This document shows positions 1-12,294 of a stretch of 64,000 bases of DNA, one piece after another. Location of the stretch: assembly GCA_028583605.1 (NCBI GenBank), contig CM053325.1:38491435-38555434 (forward strand), in the 5' to 3' direction. A program made the position numbers and the translations under genes. Within the stretch, counting starts at the first letter, position 1. Every line of letters starts with the position of its first letter. Source of the DNA: Dastarcus helophoroides (lineage: Eukaryota > Arthropoda > Insecta > Coleoptera > Bothrideridae). The notes beneath the pieces are model-generated. The model did not search any database. It saw only the letters and a list, made by a program, of their open reading frames with translations, and was not told the DNA's origin.

Positions 1-109
1 TTTCTTATTCCTTAACAATTTGTAACATAAATTAAGAAAAAATCTCTTCACTCTGCTTATTGGCTGGATAATTTTATAGGCCCGTAACTTTTGAACATAT
101 GGGACACCT

Positions 110-118
110 GTACTGGTT
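110..118. repeat. 9-bp target site duplication, left copy
   Basis: GTACTGGTT sits directly against the left end of the foldback element and is repeated exactly at 7739-7747. Confidence 0.88.
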
Positions 119-420
119 ACCGGTGTGAAGACAGCGGCCAAAACCCAGCAGCCACTTTTACGAGGTTAACCGAACGTCCATGGGCGTGCGGGTATCGCAA
201 TATGAGTTGCCGGCCGGCAACTAGCATGCAGGCAGAAAATAATCCGTCGTAGCGGCCAAAATATTAGCAGCGTTAGGCGACCATTGCATTAAAGTAAATA
301 TCTCTAAATTATATAAAAATTCATATATACCAAACACGTTGCCCTAACCAAATAAAACTTTAACATTTTGTTCACAAAAACATGGGAATTCAATTCGTAC
401 AGGCTCATCAACTAACGCCG
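119..420 (+). repeat. Outer terminal inverted repeat of foldback element, left
   Basis: About 300 bp of non-tandem sequence matches the reverse complement of 7420-7738 with few differences. Shared landmarks are GCCGGCCGGCA, the segment reading CGTTAGGCGACCATTGCATT, and the transition into the first satellite monomer. The left copy has a short substitution next to GCCGGCCGG relative to the right copy. Confidence 0.85.
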
Positions 421-2079
421 GGATCCTCAGGGTGAAATGCACCCCTTTATACGAATTATATAAAAATTCAAATCATAACTACAGCCTGGACCTAACCAAA
501 TAGGATTTTGGCATTATATTCAGGAAAATATAGGAAATTAATTGTAGAAAGCTGATCGACTGACGGCGGGATCTTCAGGGTGAAATGTACCCCTAACTAT
601 AAATTCTAAAAAAATTCAAATCATCACTACAGCCTAGATCTAACCAAATAAGATTTCGGCATTTTATCCAGAAAGATATAGAAAAGCAACTGTAAAAAGT
701 TGATCGACTGACGGCGGGATCTTCGGGGTGAAATGTACCCCTATCTATCAATTATAAAAATATTCAAATCATAACTACAGCCCGGACCTAACCAAATAGG
801 ATTTTGGCATTATATTCAGGAAAATATAGGAAATTAATTGTAGAAGGCTGATCGACTGACGGCGGGATCTTCAGGGTGAAATGTACCCCTAACTATAAAT
901 TCTAAAAAAATTCAAATCATCACTACAGCCTAGATCTAACCAAATAAGATTTCGGCATTTTATCCAGAAAGATATAGAAAAGCAACTGTAAAAAGTTGAT
1001 CGACTGACGGCGGGATCTTCGGGGTGAAATGTACCCCTAACTATAAATTCTAAAAAAATTCAAATCATTACTACAGCCTAGACCTAACCAAATAAGATTT
1101 TGGCATTTGATTCAGTAAGATATATAAAAGCAACTGTAAAAAGCAGATCGACTGACGGCGGGATCTTCGGGGTGAAATGTACCCCTATCTATCAATTATA
1201 AAAAAATTCAAATCATAACTACAGCCTGGACCTAACCAAATAGGATTTTGGCATTATATTCAGGAAAATATAGAAAATTAATTGTAGAAAGCTGATCGAC
1301 TGACGGCGAAATCTTCAGGGTGAAATGTACCCCTAACTTTAAATTTTAAAAAAATTCAAATCATAACTACAGCCTGGACCTAACCAAATAAGACTTTGGC
1401 ATTCTATTCGGAAAAATATGGGAAATTAACTATAAAAAGCTGATTGACTGACGGCGGGATCTTCGGGGTGAAATGTACCCCTATCTATCAATTATAAAAA
1501 TATTCAAATCATAACTACAGCCTGGACCTAACCAAATAGGATTTTGGCATTATATTCAGGAAAATATAGGAAATTAATTGTAGAAAGCTGATCGGCTGAC
1601 GGCGGGATCTTCAGGGTGAAATGTACCCCTATCTACAAATTTAAAAAAAATTCAAATCATAACTACAGCCTGGACCTAACCAAATAAGACTGTGGCATTC
1701 TATTCGGAAAAATATGGGAAATTCTCTATAAAAGGCTGATCGACTAACGGCGGGATCTTCGGGGTGAAATGTACCCCTATCTATAAATTTAAAAAAAATT
1801 CAAATCATAATTACAGCCTGGACCTAACCAAATAAGACTTTGGCATTCTATTCGGAAAAATATGGGAAATTAACTATAAAAAGCTGATCGACTGACGGCG
1901 GGATCTTCGGGGTGAAATGTACCCCTATCTATCAATTATAAAAATATTCAAATCATAACTACAGCCTGGACCTAACCAAATAGGATTTTGGCATTATATT
2001 CAGGAAAATATAGGAAATTATTTGTAGAAAGCTGATCGACTGACGGCGGGATCTTCAGGGTGAAATGTACCCCTAACTA
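421..2079 (+). repeat. Left satellite array, ~147-bp monomer, about 12 copies
   Basis: The anchor GGTGAAATGTACCCCTA recurs about every 147 bp (near 581, 727, 876, 1026, 1173, 1320, 1468, 1615, 1764, 1911, 2060). Each monomer also carries GACGGCGGGATCTTC and CCTAACCAAATA. Monomers alternate between at least two sequence types (TAGGATTTTGGCATTATATTC and TAAGACTTTGGCATTCTATTC). The array ends abruptly near 2079, where the orientation inverts. Confidence 0.92.
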
Positions 2080-5000
2080 GGATACGGATACATTTCACCC
2101 CGAGGATCCCGCCGTCAGTTGATCAAATTTTTACAATTAATTTCCTATATTTTCCTGAATATAAGGCCAAAATCTTATTTGGTTAGGTCCAGGCTCTAGT
2201 TAAGATTTGAATTTTTTTTGAATTTATAGATAGGGGTACATTTCACTCCGAAGATCCCGCCGTCAGTCAATCAGCTTTTTATAATTAATTTCCTATATTT
2301 TCCCGAACAGAATGCCAAAATCTTATTTGGCTAAGTTCAGGCTATAGTAATGATTTGACTTTTTTTAGAATTTATAGTTAGGGGTACATTTCACTCCGAA
2401 GATCCCGCCGTCAGTCGATCAGGTTTTTATAGTTAACTTTTCATATTTTTCCCAATATAATGCCAAACTCTTATTTGGTTAGGTCCAGGCTGTAGTTTTG
2501 AAATTTTTTAGAATTTCGAGAAAGGGGTACATTTCACCCCGAAGATCCCGCCGTCACCAAATAAGACTTTTATAGTTAATTTTTCATCTTTTTCTGAATA
2601 GAGTATTAAAATCTTATTTGGTTAGGTCCAGGCTGTAGTTTTGATTGGAATTTTATTTAAATTTATATATAGGGGTACATTTCACACCGAAGATCTCGCC
2701 GTCAGTCAATCAGCTTTTTATAATTAATTTCCTATATTTTCCCGAACAGAATGCCAAAATCTTATTCGGTTAGGCCCAGGGTTAGTAATGATCTGACTTT
2801 CTTTAGAATTTATAGTTAGGGGTACATTTCGCCCCGAAGATCCCGCCGTCAGTCAATCAGCTTTTTACAATTGCTTTTCTATATCTTTCTAAATCAAATG
2901 CCAAAATCTTATTTGGTTAGGTCTAGGCTGTGGTGATGATTTGAATTTTTTTAGAACTTATAGTTAGGGGTACATTTCACCCCGAAGATCCCGCCGTCAG
3001 TCGATCAGCTTTTTATAGAGAATTTCCCATATTTTTCCGAATAGAATGCCAAAGTCTTATTTGGTTAGGTCCAGGCTGTAGTTATGATTTGAATTTTTTT
3101 TAAATTTATGATAGGGGTACATTTCGCCACGAAGATCCGGCCGTCAGCGGATCAGCTATTTCCAGTTGCTTTTCTATATCTTTCTGAATCAAATGCCAAA
3201 ATCTTATTTGGCTAGGTCTAGGCCGTAGTGAAGATTTGAATTTTCTTAGAATTTATAGTTAGGGGTACATTTCACCCCGAAGATCCCGCCGTCAGTCGAT
3301 CAGCTTTTTATAGTTAATTTCCCATATTTTTCCGAATAGAATGCCAAAGTCTTATTTGGTTAGGTCCAGGCTGTAGTTATGATTTGAATTTTTTTCAAAT
3401 TTAAAGTTAGGGGTACATTTCACCCCGAAGATCCCGCCGTCAGTCAATCAGCTTTTTACAGTTGCTTTTCTATATCTTTCTGAATCAAATGCCAAAATCT
3501 TATTTGGTTAGTTCTAGGCTGTAGTGATGATTTGAATTCTTTTAGAATTTATAGTTAGGGGTACATTTCACCCTGAAGATCCCGCCGTCAGTCGATCAGC
3601 TTTCTACAAATAATTTCCTATATTTTCCTGAATATAATGCCAAAATCCTATTTGGTTAGGTCCAGACTGTAGTTATGATTTGAATATTTTTATAATTGAT
3701 AGATAGGGGTACATTTCACCCCGAAGATCCCGCCGTCAGTCAATCAGCTTTTTATAGTTAATTTCACATATTTTTCCGAATAGAATGCCAAAGTCTTATT
3801 TGGTTAGGTCCAGGCTGTAGTTATGATTTGAATTTTTTTTAAATTTAAAGTTAGGGGTACAGTTCACTCCGAAGATCCCGCCGTCAGTCGATCAGCTTTT
3901 TATAGTTAATTTCCCATATTTTTCCGAATAGAATGCCAAAGTCTTATTTGGTTAGGTCCAGGCTGTAATTATGATTTGAATTTTTTTTAAATTTATAGAT
4001 AGGGGTACATTTCACCCCAAAGATCCCGCCGTTAGTCGATCAGCCTCTTATAGAGAATTTCCCATATTTTTCCGAATAGAATGCCACAGTCTTATTTGGT
4101 TAGGTCCAGGCTGGAGTTATGATTTGAATTTTTTTTAAATTTGTAGATAGGGGTACATTTCACCCTGAAGATCCCGCCGTCAGCCGATCAGCTTTCTACA
4201 ATTAATTTCCTATATTTTCCTGAATATAATGCCAAAATCCTATTTGGTTAGGTCCAGGCTGTAGTTATGATTTGAATATTTTTATAATTGATAGATAGGG
4301 GTACATTTCACCCCGAAGATCCCGCCGTCAGTCAATCAGCTTTTTATAGTAGTTAATTTCCCATATTTTTCCGAATAGAATGCCAAAGTCTTATTTGGTT
4401 AGGTCCAGGCTGTAGTTATGATTTGAATTTTTTTAAAATTTAAAGTTAGGGGTACATTTCACCCCGAAGATCCCGCCGTCAGTCGATCAGCTTTTTATAG
4501 TTAATTTCCCATATTTTTCCGAATAGAATGCCAAAGTCTTATTTGGTTAGGTCCAGGCTGTAGTTATGATTTGAATTTTTTTCAAATTTAAAGTTAGGGG
4601 TACATTTCACCCCGAAGATCCCGCCGTCAGTCAATCAGCTTTTTACAGTTGCTTTTCTATATCTTTCTGAATCAAATGCCAAAATCTTATTTGGTTAGTT
4701 CTAGGCTGTAGTGATGATTTGAATTCTTTTAGAATTTATAGTTAGGGGTACATTTCACCCTGAAGATCCCGCCGTCAGTCGATCAGCTTTCTACAAATAA
4801 TTTCCTATATTTTCCTGAATATAATGCCAAAATCCTATTTGGTTAGGTCCAGACTGTAGTTATGATTTGAATATTTTTATAATTGATAGATAGGGGTACA
4901 TTTCACCCCGAAGATCCCGCCGTCAGTCAATCAGCTTTTTATAGTTAATTTCCCATATTTTTCCGAATAGAATGCCAAAGTCTTATTTGGTTAGGTCCAG

Positions 5001-7419
5001 GCTGTAGTTATGATTTGAATTTTTTTTAAATTTAAAGTTAGGGGTACAGTTCACTCCGAAGATCCCGCCGTCAGTCGATCAGCTTTTTATAGTTAATTTC
5101 CCATATTTTTCCGAATAGAATGCCAAAGTCTTATTTGGTTAGGTCCAGGCTGTAATTATGATTTGAATTTTTTTTAAATTTATAGATAGGGGTACATTTC
5201 ACCCCAAAGATCCCGCCGTTAGTCGATCAGCCTCTTATAGAGAATTTCCCATATTTTTCCGAATAGAATGCCACAGTCTTATTTGGTTAGGTCCAGGCTG
5301 GAGTTATGATTTGAATTTTTTTTAAATTTGTAGATAGGGGTACATTTCACCCTGAAGATCCCGCCGTCAGCCGATCAGCTTTCTACAATTAATTTCCTAT
5401 ATTTTCCTGAATATAATGCCAAAATCCTATTTGGTTAGGTCCAGGCTGTAGTTATGATTTGAATATTTTTATAATTGATAGATAGGGGTACATTTCACCC
5501 CGAAGATCCCGCCGTCAGTCAATCAGCTTTTTATAGTAGTTAATTTCCCATATTTTTCCGAATAGAATGCCAAAGTCTTATTTGGTTAGGTCCAGGCTGT
5601 AGTTATGATTTGAATTTTTTTTAAATTTAAAGTTAGGGGTACATTTCACCCCGAAGATCCCGCCGTCAGTCGATCAGCTTTTTATAGTTAATTTCCCATA
5701 TTTTTCCGAATAGAATGCCAAAGTCTTATTTGGTTAGGTCCAGGCTGTAGTTATGATTTGAATTTTTTTCAAATTTAAAGTTAGGGGTACATTTCACCCC
5801 GAAGATCCCGCCGTCAGTCAATCAGCTTTTTACAGTTGCTTTTCTATATCTTTCTGAATCAAATGCCAAAATCTTATTTGGTTAGTTCTAGGCTGTAGTG
5901 ATGATTTGAATTCTTTTAGAATTTATAGTTAGGGGTACATTTCACCCTGAAGATCCCGCCGTCAGTCGATCAGCTTTCTACAAATAATTTCCTATATTTT
6001 CCTGAATATAATGCCAAAATCCTATTTGGTTAGGTCCAGGCTGTAGTTATGATTTGAATATTTTTATAATTGATAGATAGGGGTACATTTCACCCCGAAG
6101 ATCCCGCCGTCAGTCGATCAGCTTTTTATAGTTAATTTCCCATATTTTTCCGAATAGAATGCCAAAGTCTTATTTGGTTAGGTCCAGGCTGTAATTATGA
6201 TTTGAATTTTTTTTAAATTTATAGATAGGGGTACATTTCACCCCGAAGATCCCGCCGTCAGTCGATCAGCTTTTTATAGAGAATTTCCCATATTTTTCCG
6301 AATAGAATGCCACAGTCTTATTTGGTTAGGTCCAGGCTGTAGTTATGATTTGAATTTTTTTTAAATTTGTAGATAGGGGTACATTTCACCCTGAAGATCC
6401 CGCCGTCAGCCGATCAGCTTTCTACAATTAATTTCCTATATTTTCCTGAATATAATGCCAAAATCCTATTTGGTTAGGTCCAGGCTGTAGTTATGATTTG
6501 AATATTTTTATAATTGATAGATAGGGGTACATTTCACCCCGAAGATCCCGCCGTCAGTCAATCAGCTTTTTATAGTTAATTTCCCATATTTTTCCGAATA
6601 GAATGCCAAAGTCTTATTTGGTTAGGTCCAGGCTGTAGTTATGATTTGAATTTTTTTAAAATTTAAAGTTAGGGGTACATTTCACCCTGAAGATTTCGCC
6701 GTCAGTCGATCAGCTTTCTACAATTAATTTTCTATATTTTCCTGAATATAATGCCAAAATCCTATTTGGTTAGGTCCAGGCTGTAGTTATGATTTGAATT
6801 TTTTTATAATTGATAGATAGGGGTACATTTCACCCCGAAGATCCCGCCGTCAGTCAATCAGCTTTTTATAGTTAATTTCCCATATTTTTCCGAATAGAAT
6901 GCCAAAGTCTTATTTGGTTAGGTCCAGGCTGTAGTTATGATTTGAATTTTTTTTAAATTTAAAGTTAGGGGTACATTTCACCCTGAAGATCTCGCCGTCA
7001 GTCGATCAGCTTTCTACAATTAATTTTCTATATTTTCCTGAATATGATGCCAAAATCCTATTTGGTTAGGTCCAGGCTGTAGTTATGATTTGAATATTTT
7101 TATAATTGATAGATAGGGGTACATTTCACCCCGAAGATCCCGCCGTCAGTCGATTAACTTTTTACAGTTGCTTTTCTATATCTTTCTGAATAAAATGCCG
7201 AAATCTTATTTGGTTAGGTCTAGGCTGTAGTGATGATTTGATTTTTTTTAGAATTTATAGTTAGGGGTACATTTCACCCCGAAGATCCCGCCGTCAGTCG
7301 ATCAGCTTTCTACAATTAATTTCCTATATTTTCCTGAATATAATGCTAAAATCCTATTTGGTTAGGTCCAGGCTGTAGTTATGATTTGAATTTTTATATA
7401 ATTCGTATATAGGGGTGCA
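2080..7419 (-). repeat. Right satellite array, ~147-bp monomer, about 36 copies, inverted
   Basis: The same monomer as the left array in reverse orientation (anchor TAGGGGTACATTTCACC), repeating roughly every 147 bp (near 2234, 2382, 2524, 2672, 2818, 2968 and onward). The first monomers near 2080-3250 are the most diverged. From about 3390 they fall into a higher-order pattern. No gene is present. Confidence 0.92.
3395..6540 (-). repeat. Higher-order repeat of 8 monomers, 1187-bp period
   Basis: The rare variant GTTCTAGGCTG occurs at 3511, 4698 and 5885, exactly 1187 bp apart, and the sequence between is nearly identical. Each unit holds eight monomers. A second marker, CCACAGTC, lies near 4084 and 5271 (again 1187 apart), but its third occurrence is about 148 bp early because the third unit lacks the monomer carrying the variant ACAGTTCACTCC. 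This is the pattern expected from unequal exchange of whole multi-monomer blocks followed by loss of one monomer. Confidence 0.88.
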
Positions 7420-7738
7420 TTTCACCCTGAGGATCCCGGCGTTAGTTGATGAGCTTGTACGAATTGAATTCCCATGTTTTTGTGAACAAAATGTTAACGT
7501 TTTATTTGGTTAGGGCAACGCGTTTGGTATATATGAATTTTTATATAATTTAGAGATATTTACTTTAATGCAATGGTCGCCTAACGCTGCTAATATTTTG
7601 GCCGCTACGACGGATTATTTTCTGCCTGCATGCTAGTTGCCGGCCGGCATCTCCTATCGCGATACCCGCACGCCCATGGACGTTCGGTTAACCTCGTAAA
7701 AGTGGCTGCTGGGTTTTGGCCGCTGTCTTCACACCGGT
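7420..7738 (-). repeat. Outer terminal inverted repeat of foldback element, right
   Basis: Inverted partner of 119-420. It starts after the last satellite monomer and ends with CTTCACACCGGT. The short open frame on the minus strand here is not conserved in the partner copy and looks non-coding. Confidence 0.85.
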
Positions 7739-7747
7739 GTACTGGTT
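7739..7747. repeat. 9-bp target site duplication, right copy
   Basis: GTACTGGTT sits directly against the right end of the foldback element, identical to 110-118. Confidence 0.88.
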
Positions 7748-7840
7748 TACTGCATACTAGACGTGTATTCATTGTCATTCTATGCAATCTTATTGAATAT
7801 ATGTGTTAGCATTAGGGAACCCGCCACTGTCTTTTCCACA

Positions 7841-8204
7841 TAGAATGTGCCACATGTGATACAAACCCAGGACCTCTAGCCACGTGAGGGAGCAAGGGGA
7901 AGAAGGCAGTCGAGAATGAGCCGAGCCGATATCGAGAGGATATGTAGAAGAGACCAATAAAGCTTGTGTTAAGTAAATTGGGTGTTATTCCATCGACAAT
8001 TAATTAAGAATCATCATTAGAGTTATAGAATGTGCCACATGTGATACAAACCCAGGACCTTTAGCACGTGAGGGAGCAAGGGGAAGAAGGCAGTCGAGAA
8101 TGAGCCGAGCAGATATCGAGAGCATATGTAGAAGAGACCAATAAAGCGTGTGTTAAGTAAGTTGGGTGTTATTCCACAATTAATTAAGAATTATCATTAG
8201 AGTT
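7841..8204. repeat. Tandem duplication of a ~185-bp LTR-like segment
   Basis: A segment starting TAGAATGTGCCACATGTGAT occurs at 7841 and again at 8026, period 185 bp, with only a few differences (for example loss of CATCG near the end of copy 2). Each copy contains CCAATAAAGC (a polyadenylation-signal-like AATAAA) followed by a T/G-rich tail ending TTATTCCA, which resembles the R-U5 end of an LTR. No retrotransposon coding sequence adjoins it, so the LTR reading is a guess; the duplication itself is clear. Confidence 0.75.
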
Positions 8205-10880
8205 TAACATATGTATGTAGATAACATTTTTTTTTTTCATTTTGACCATGTTTTTGAGGATGAACATCTTCTGTATTTTTTTTTATTGTCTCCAAAGTTA
8301 AGCTCATATCTCTTAGCACTGCGTCTGTTGAAATATATAGTCTTTGTGTATGAGGGAAAACTGGAGAATGTATTACACTTTTCACAAAAAAACTACTTCC
8401 GACTTGTTTTATTTGGAATTGTTTATATTCAATACGCAGGTATTGAGATTACTCAAATCGAGACATTGAAAGACTATGGTGACCATAGGCTATCTTTTAG
8501 CTCGGGCGTCAGCTGCTTGTGTAAACTCAATACTGCTTGTGTCAGTTTCGTAAACACCTCCTTTGCTAGAATTAATAATAACACATAATTTAATGATTTT
8601 TTTATCAACATTGATTTGTTATTGTGATGCATTGAAGATATAAGGAACAAAACTTTACTTGGACTTGTAAGCATAATGTATTTTGGCTTGTAAAATTGAA
8701 CAAAGTGAAGGTGTGTAATTTCTCGATACTTATGTGTCAGGAAACTCATTGGATAGCTTTCTTTTTAAAAATATTCCCTTTATGAGAAACGTGGACATGG
8801 GATTTCACAGACCCGGCCGGAATTTTGAATAGGCATTAGCTTATTTAAAACACACCAAATACACAACTTCTTTCTACACCGGCGCTTTGGTGACTAAATT
8901 TGAAGCTACTCAGATGCTGGAAAGCACGCGAACACGAGAAGTATTGATTGTTAAAAATCACAGAACCCAAGAGGTCTGTGAGATCCCTTGTCCACATTTA
9001 AAGATTAAGAAATGTCACAGCGCTGCCACAAAACCATGTCTAATATACTTATTGCTGCTGCTATTGCCACTACAAAATTAAAAGTCCAGGGCCTACTCTG
9101 ATGCAGATTTATCGAAAATGTATGTTAAAAATATAAGAAATTATAACGGTCAACTTTAATGACTTTTTCATTTAAACGGTCGATAGTTAAAATAATTGAA
9201 ATCAAAGCCTAACTGAGATAGCCAAAAAATAAACTGTAGTCAGGTTAAGTAAAAATGTAGTCTCTGAACTACCTGGATACATATAGTAACTACTTAATAC
9301 ATTTTATTTTTAATCCATTTGTATGTAATATTTTTGATATAAACATTAAAAGAAAGGTAAAATTGTTTCCTGCCGCAGACTTCAATGACACGCTTTTGTC
9401 TCTATGTCACTCTATCATTTTTAAATGTATCAAAAAGGGAAGGAGTAGAGATGTCATTCAACATGTTTTAGACGCTTCAAAAGCATTTTTTGTTTATAAA
9501 AGTTACACAAGCAAAAATCCACAAGATTCCAAAATATTAATTTTAAGTAGTACTAGGGATGGTCGGTTTACCTGAAGAGTCGGATAGTCCGAGGTCAGAC
9601 TAACGGGTTCTACTACATTTGGTAGTAGACCAAACGAGCTGTCAAATTTGCTATAAGTGGCAAAACATTTAAAATTGCACAGGCCAAATGGAATTTTAAA
9701 GTATTGCTGCTTTGACCTCAACATACATAACCTAGTTTCGAATTGCACAGACACGAAAGGCAAAGGCAATTTTCAGAATTTGTTCAAATTACGTTATAAT
9801 TAATTAGCCAACGAAAACTGGTACCTTTCAGAAAAGAATTGACTTGTTAGAACATTAATTTGTTTTTGTTATTAATATTGCGCCCTCTAGTTTGATACAC
9901 AGAATTCTAGAACGTTTTGTAACTAAAAACAGTGAACTTTCTAGAAACCAGCGATTCAATAACAAGAAATAGTAAAACATTTATTTTTTCATGTGTAAAA
10001 TTTAATATTTTAGTTCCTTCGAAAAACTTAATTTTATGTATGCAAAGGAAATTATATTTCAATATGGATTCGTATTTTCGTATGCATCTACTTAATAACA
10101 CTTAATGAAATTTAATACTTACATTATAACCAGATCTGATCCTACTTAGAGGTACTTTAGACACAAATGCCAACAATGCAGTTCAATGTATCAAAGCCAG
10201 AATATCGTCCTTTATTCGCACACTTCAAATAACAAACGTACCAAAACTTTAAAGGCAAAGTAGGCTTGCCTATGCAACGCAGACAAAACACGACAAAATG
10301 GTGCACTTCCCTGCGAAACAGAGCAACCCAAGTTGTACGACCTGATTGGTCGATCGCTGGCACATGCGTCTGGATTTTCTTTCACTATCGATTTTTAAGG
10401 TGGAATGTGTAACCTGCAATATCACCTGTTAAACTAGGTTGTGCTCACAAAACATATATATTGTTGTGCTATGAGCTAGTTGCTAGTTGTTAAAAAATCG
10501 TAAATTAAGATTTAGAGGAAAAATCAAAGTAAAACAATATTTAGGCGGTACATGTCTCTACTTTGATTGCGGAATCTGATGATTCATAAGCGAGCCAAAG
10601 ACAAGATCAAGCGAACTTCCGCTTCCCCTCCAGCCAGAAGCGGCAAACCAGTGGAAGTAGATCAAATAAACTAGGCGCCAAATTTAAAATAATGGGGTTT
10701 ATAATACTTTCTCGTATCCTGATATTTTCGAATTTTCCGGCGTGCTTGCGTACATTATTACCTTACACGAGTAGTTGTTGTTATAGCTGTAGATACATTT
10801 AAAACTTAAAACATGAAATTCGTGTTCATATTTCCTTTTTCAGCAGTTTTATTTTGGACGCACTTCTCATTTACAGTGCG
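8205..10880. other. Non-genic AT-rich interval
   Basis: No convincing gene. Short open frames here (for example 8211-8588 plus and 8474-8749 minus) overlap on both strands, have no recognisable domain and look like chance frames. The only structure seen is the short inverted-repeat element at 8791-8994. Confidence 0.55.
8791..8994. mobile_element. Short inverted-repeat element (MITE-like), ~204 bp
   Basis: The first 23 bp (8791-8813, starting GTGGACATGGGATTTC) match the reverse complement of the last 23 bp (8972-8994, ending CCCTTGTCCAC) at 21 of 23 positions. The interior is not palindromic. No clear target duplication was found, so the MITE label is tentative. Confidence 0.5.
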
Positions 10881-10919
10881 GTAGCTTTCTAGCGATGTAG
10901 CTTTGAAGCTACAAGCTTT

Positions 10920-12110
10920 TTCGTAAAATTTCGACCATTTTGTCAGAATTACGACTTTTTTTCTTAAAGTTTGACTTTCTTAGAAAAATTTTGAATTTTT
11001 CGTCCATTTGGAAGTTTTCTCAAAATTTATTCGTTATTTTCCAAATTGCGTTATTTTAAAATCTGATTTTTTAGAAATTTTGACTGGTTTATTAAAGTAT
11101 GCTTTTTTTGCGAAATTTTGAATTTTTCGATATTTAATATTCCTAGAAATTTTGCCTTTTTCCTGTAAATTAGACTTTTTTTAAAAATTTCGACTTTTTC
11201 TCTTAAAATAGTCTTTCCCCTAAAATTCGCCTTTTCCTCAAAATTTGTCTTTTTCAAAATTTCAGTTTTCCTTTTAAAATTGGGTTTTTTCTTTTGGAAG
11301 TTTGGAATATTTTCTAGGAAGTTTGATCTTTTTCCCGAATTTGCAACGTATTCAAAAATCGTGTATTTTTTTCGAAGTCCATTTTGTTAATTTTCTGTTT
11401 TTCCAGAGTTTCTTTTTTAAATTTGATTTCCAGTCATTTCACCTTGTTCAAAATCCATCTTATTTTCCAAATTTCGAATATTACCTCAAAATTCGATATT
11501 TCCTGTTTCTATTTCGGGACATTTTCATTTAAAATGAGATTTGTTTTCTCAAAATTTCAAAGTTTTCATAAAATTCATTTATTTTTCTAAAATATTGCAT
11601 CAAAATTTTAATAAAAATCTTATAATTCTGAAAATAATATTTTTAGAAAATTTTGAGAAAAGGATTCGTTGTAGATTTCAAAAATTGACAAGATAAAAGA
11701 AAAATTTTGAAAGAAATATTTTTGAAAGTTTCAATTTTTTGTCCTCTAAATTCAACTTGTTCTGGAAATTATCACCTTTTTCATAAAATCGACTTTTGAA
11801 AACTATGTCTTTTTTTGAAATTTTGACTTTTTCGAAATTTCCTGATAGCCTCCGAGAGGCTTTTTCTTAGAGTTTGGCTGTTTTTCAAAATTTTAATTTT
11901 AATTTGGAAATTCGATTTCCCCAGTTCATGTTGTTTTTTGGGTGAAAATATACGTTACTCAGTCGGAAAGTTTTCTTTTTTGCCCATAAATTTTTCAGAA
12001 TGATTATAACGGGTTTATACTTTCAATGTTTGAAAATTTAGATTTTTGTAATGTCCGATACTTTTTAAATTTTCGGCTTTTAATTTTCAGATCTCAACTT
12101 TTTTCCTACA
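10920..12110 (+). repeat. Decayed ~20-bp minisatellite (GACTTTTTTCTCGAAATTTC type)
   Basis: Runs of T-rich units with the recurring pattern GACTTTTT-N-AAAATTT at a spacing of about 19-21 bp, strongly diverged. The same family recurs on one or both strands at 24.0-24.5, 25.4-25.7, 34.1-36.4, 37.4-39.3 and 40.7-41.7 kb. Open frames in it are products of the low-complexity repeat. Confidence 0.75.
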
Positions 12111-12294
12111 AAGAAATGTAACACTTAAACATTCTACTCGCAGTGCTCTTAAGACATAATAGGGTTGTCCTTTACGAGTTGATTGAACTAAAAAAAAAAT
12201 TCAAATTGCCATAACATTCAGTGCCCCCGCAAAATACACTGTGAGCAGATTTCAATTTATCATTTGAGAAAATACAGTGTGTCCTAAACCTGCA

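Larger units (their letters stand above)
119..7738. mobile_element. Foldback-type transposon made of inverted satellite arrays
   Basis: The two ends are inverted copies: the left begins ACCGGTGTGAAGACAGCGG and the right ends with its reverse complement. The element is flanked by a perfect 9-bp direct repeat GTACTGGTT. Inside, a ~147-bp repeat runs in one orientation from about 421 to 2079 and in the opposite orientation from there to about 7420, so the whole element is a lopsided palindrome (left arm ~2.0 kb, right arm ~5.7 kb). No transposase gene is present, so it must be non-autonomous. Drosophila FB elements and Mutator-like elements make 9-bp duplications, and FB elements have long repeat-filled inverted arms, so that is the nearest known architecture. 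The family assignment is inference; the structure and target duplication are read directly. Confidence 0.9.

Noticed and set aside
421..7419. CRISPR-like array
   Set aside because: The repeats are 147-bp monomers without unique spacers, in a eukaryotic foldback element, so they are a satellite and not CRISPR.
8211..8749. Overlapping open frames on both strands (125 and 91 codons)
   Set aside because: No recognisable domain and composition of random AT-rich DNA; the two strands overlap, so at most one could be real, and nothing supports either.
11051..11590. Open frames in the T-rich tract
   Set aside because: Decayed minisatellite translations with no conserved feature.
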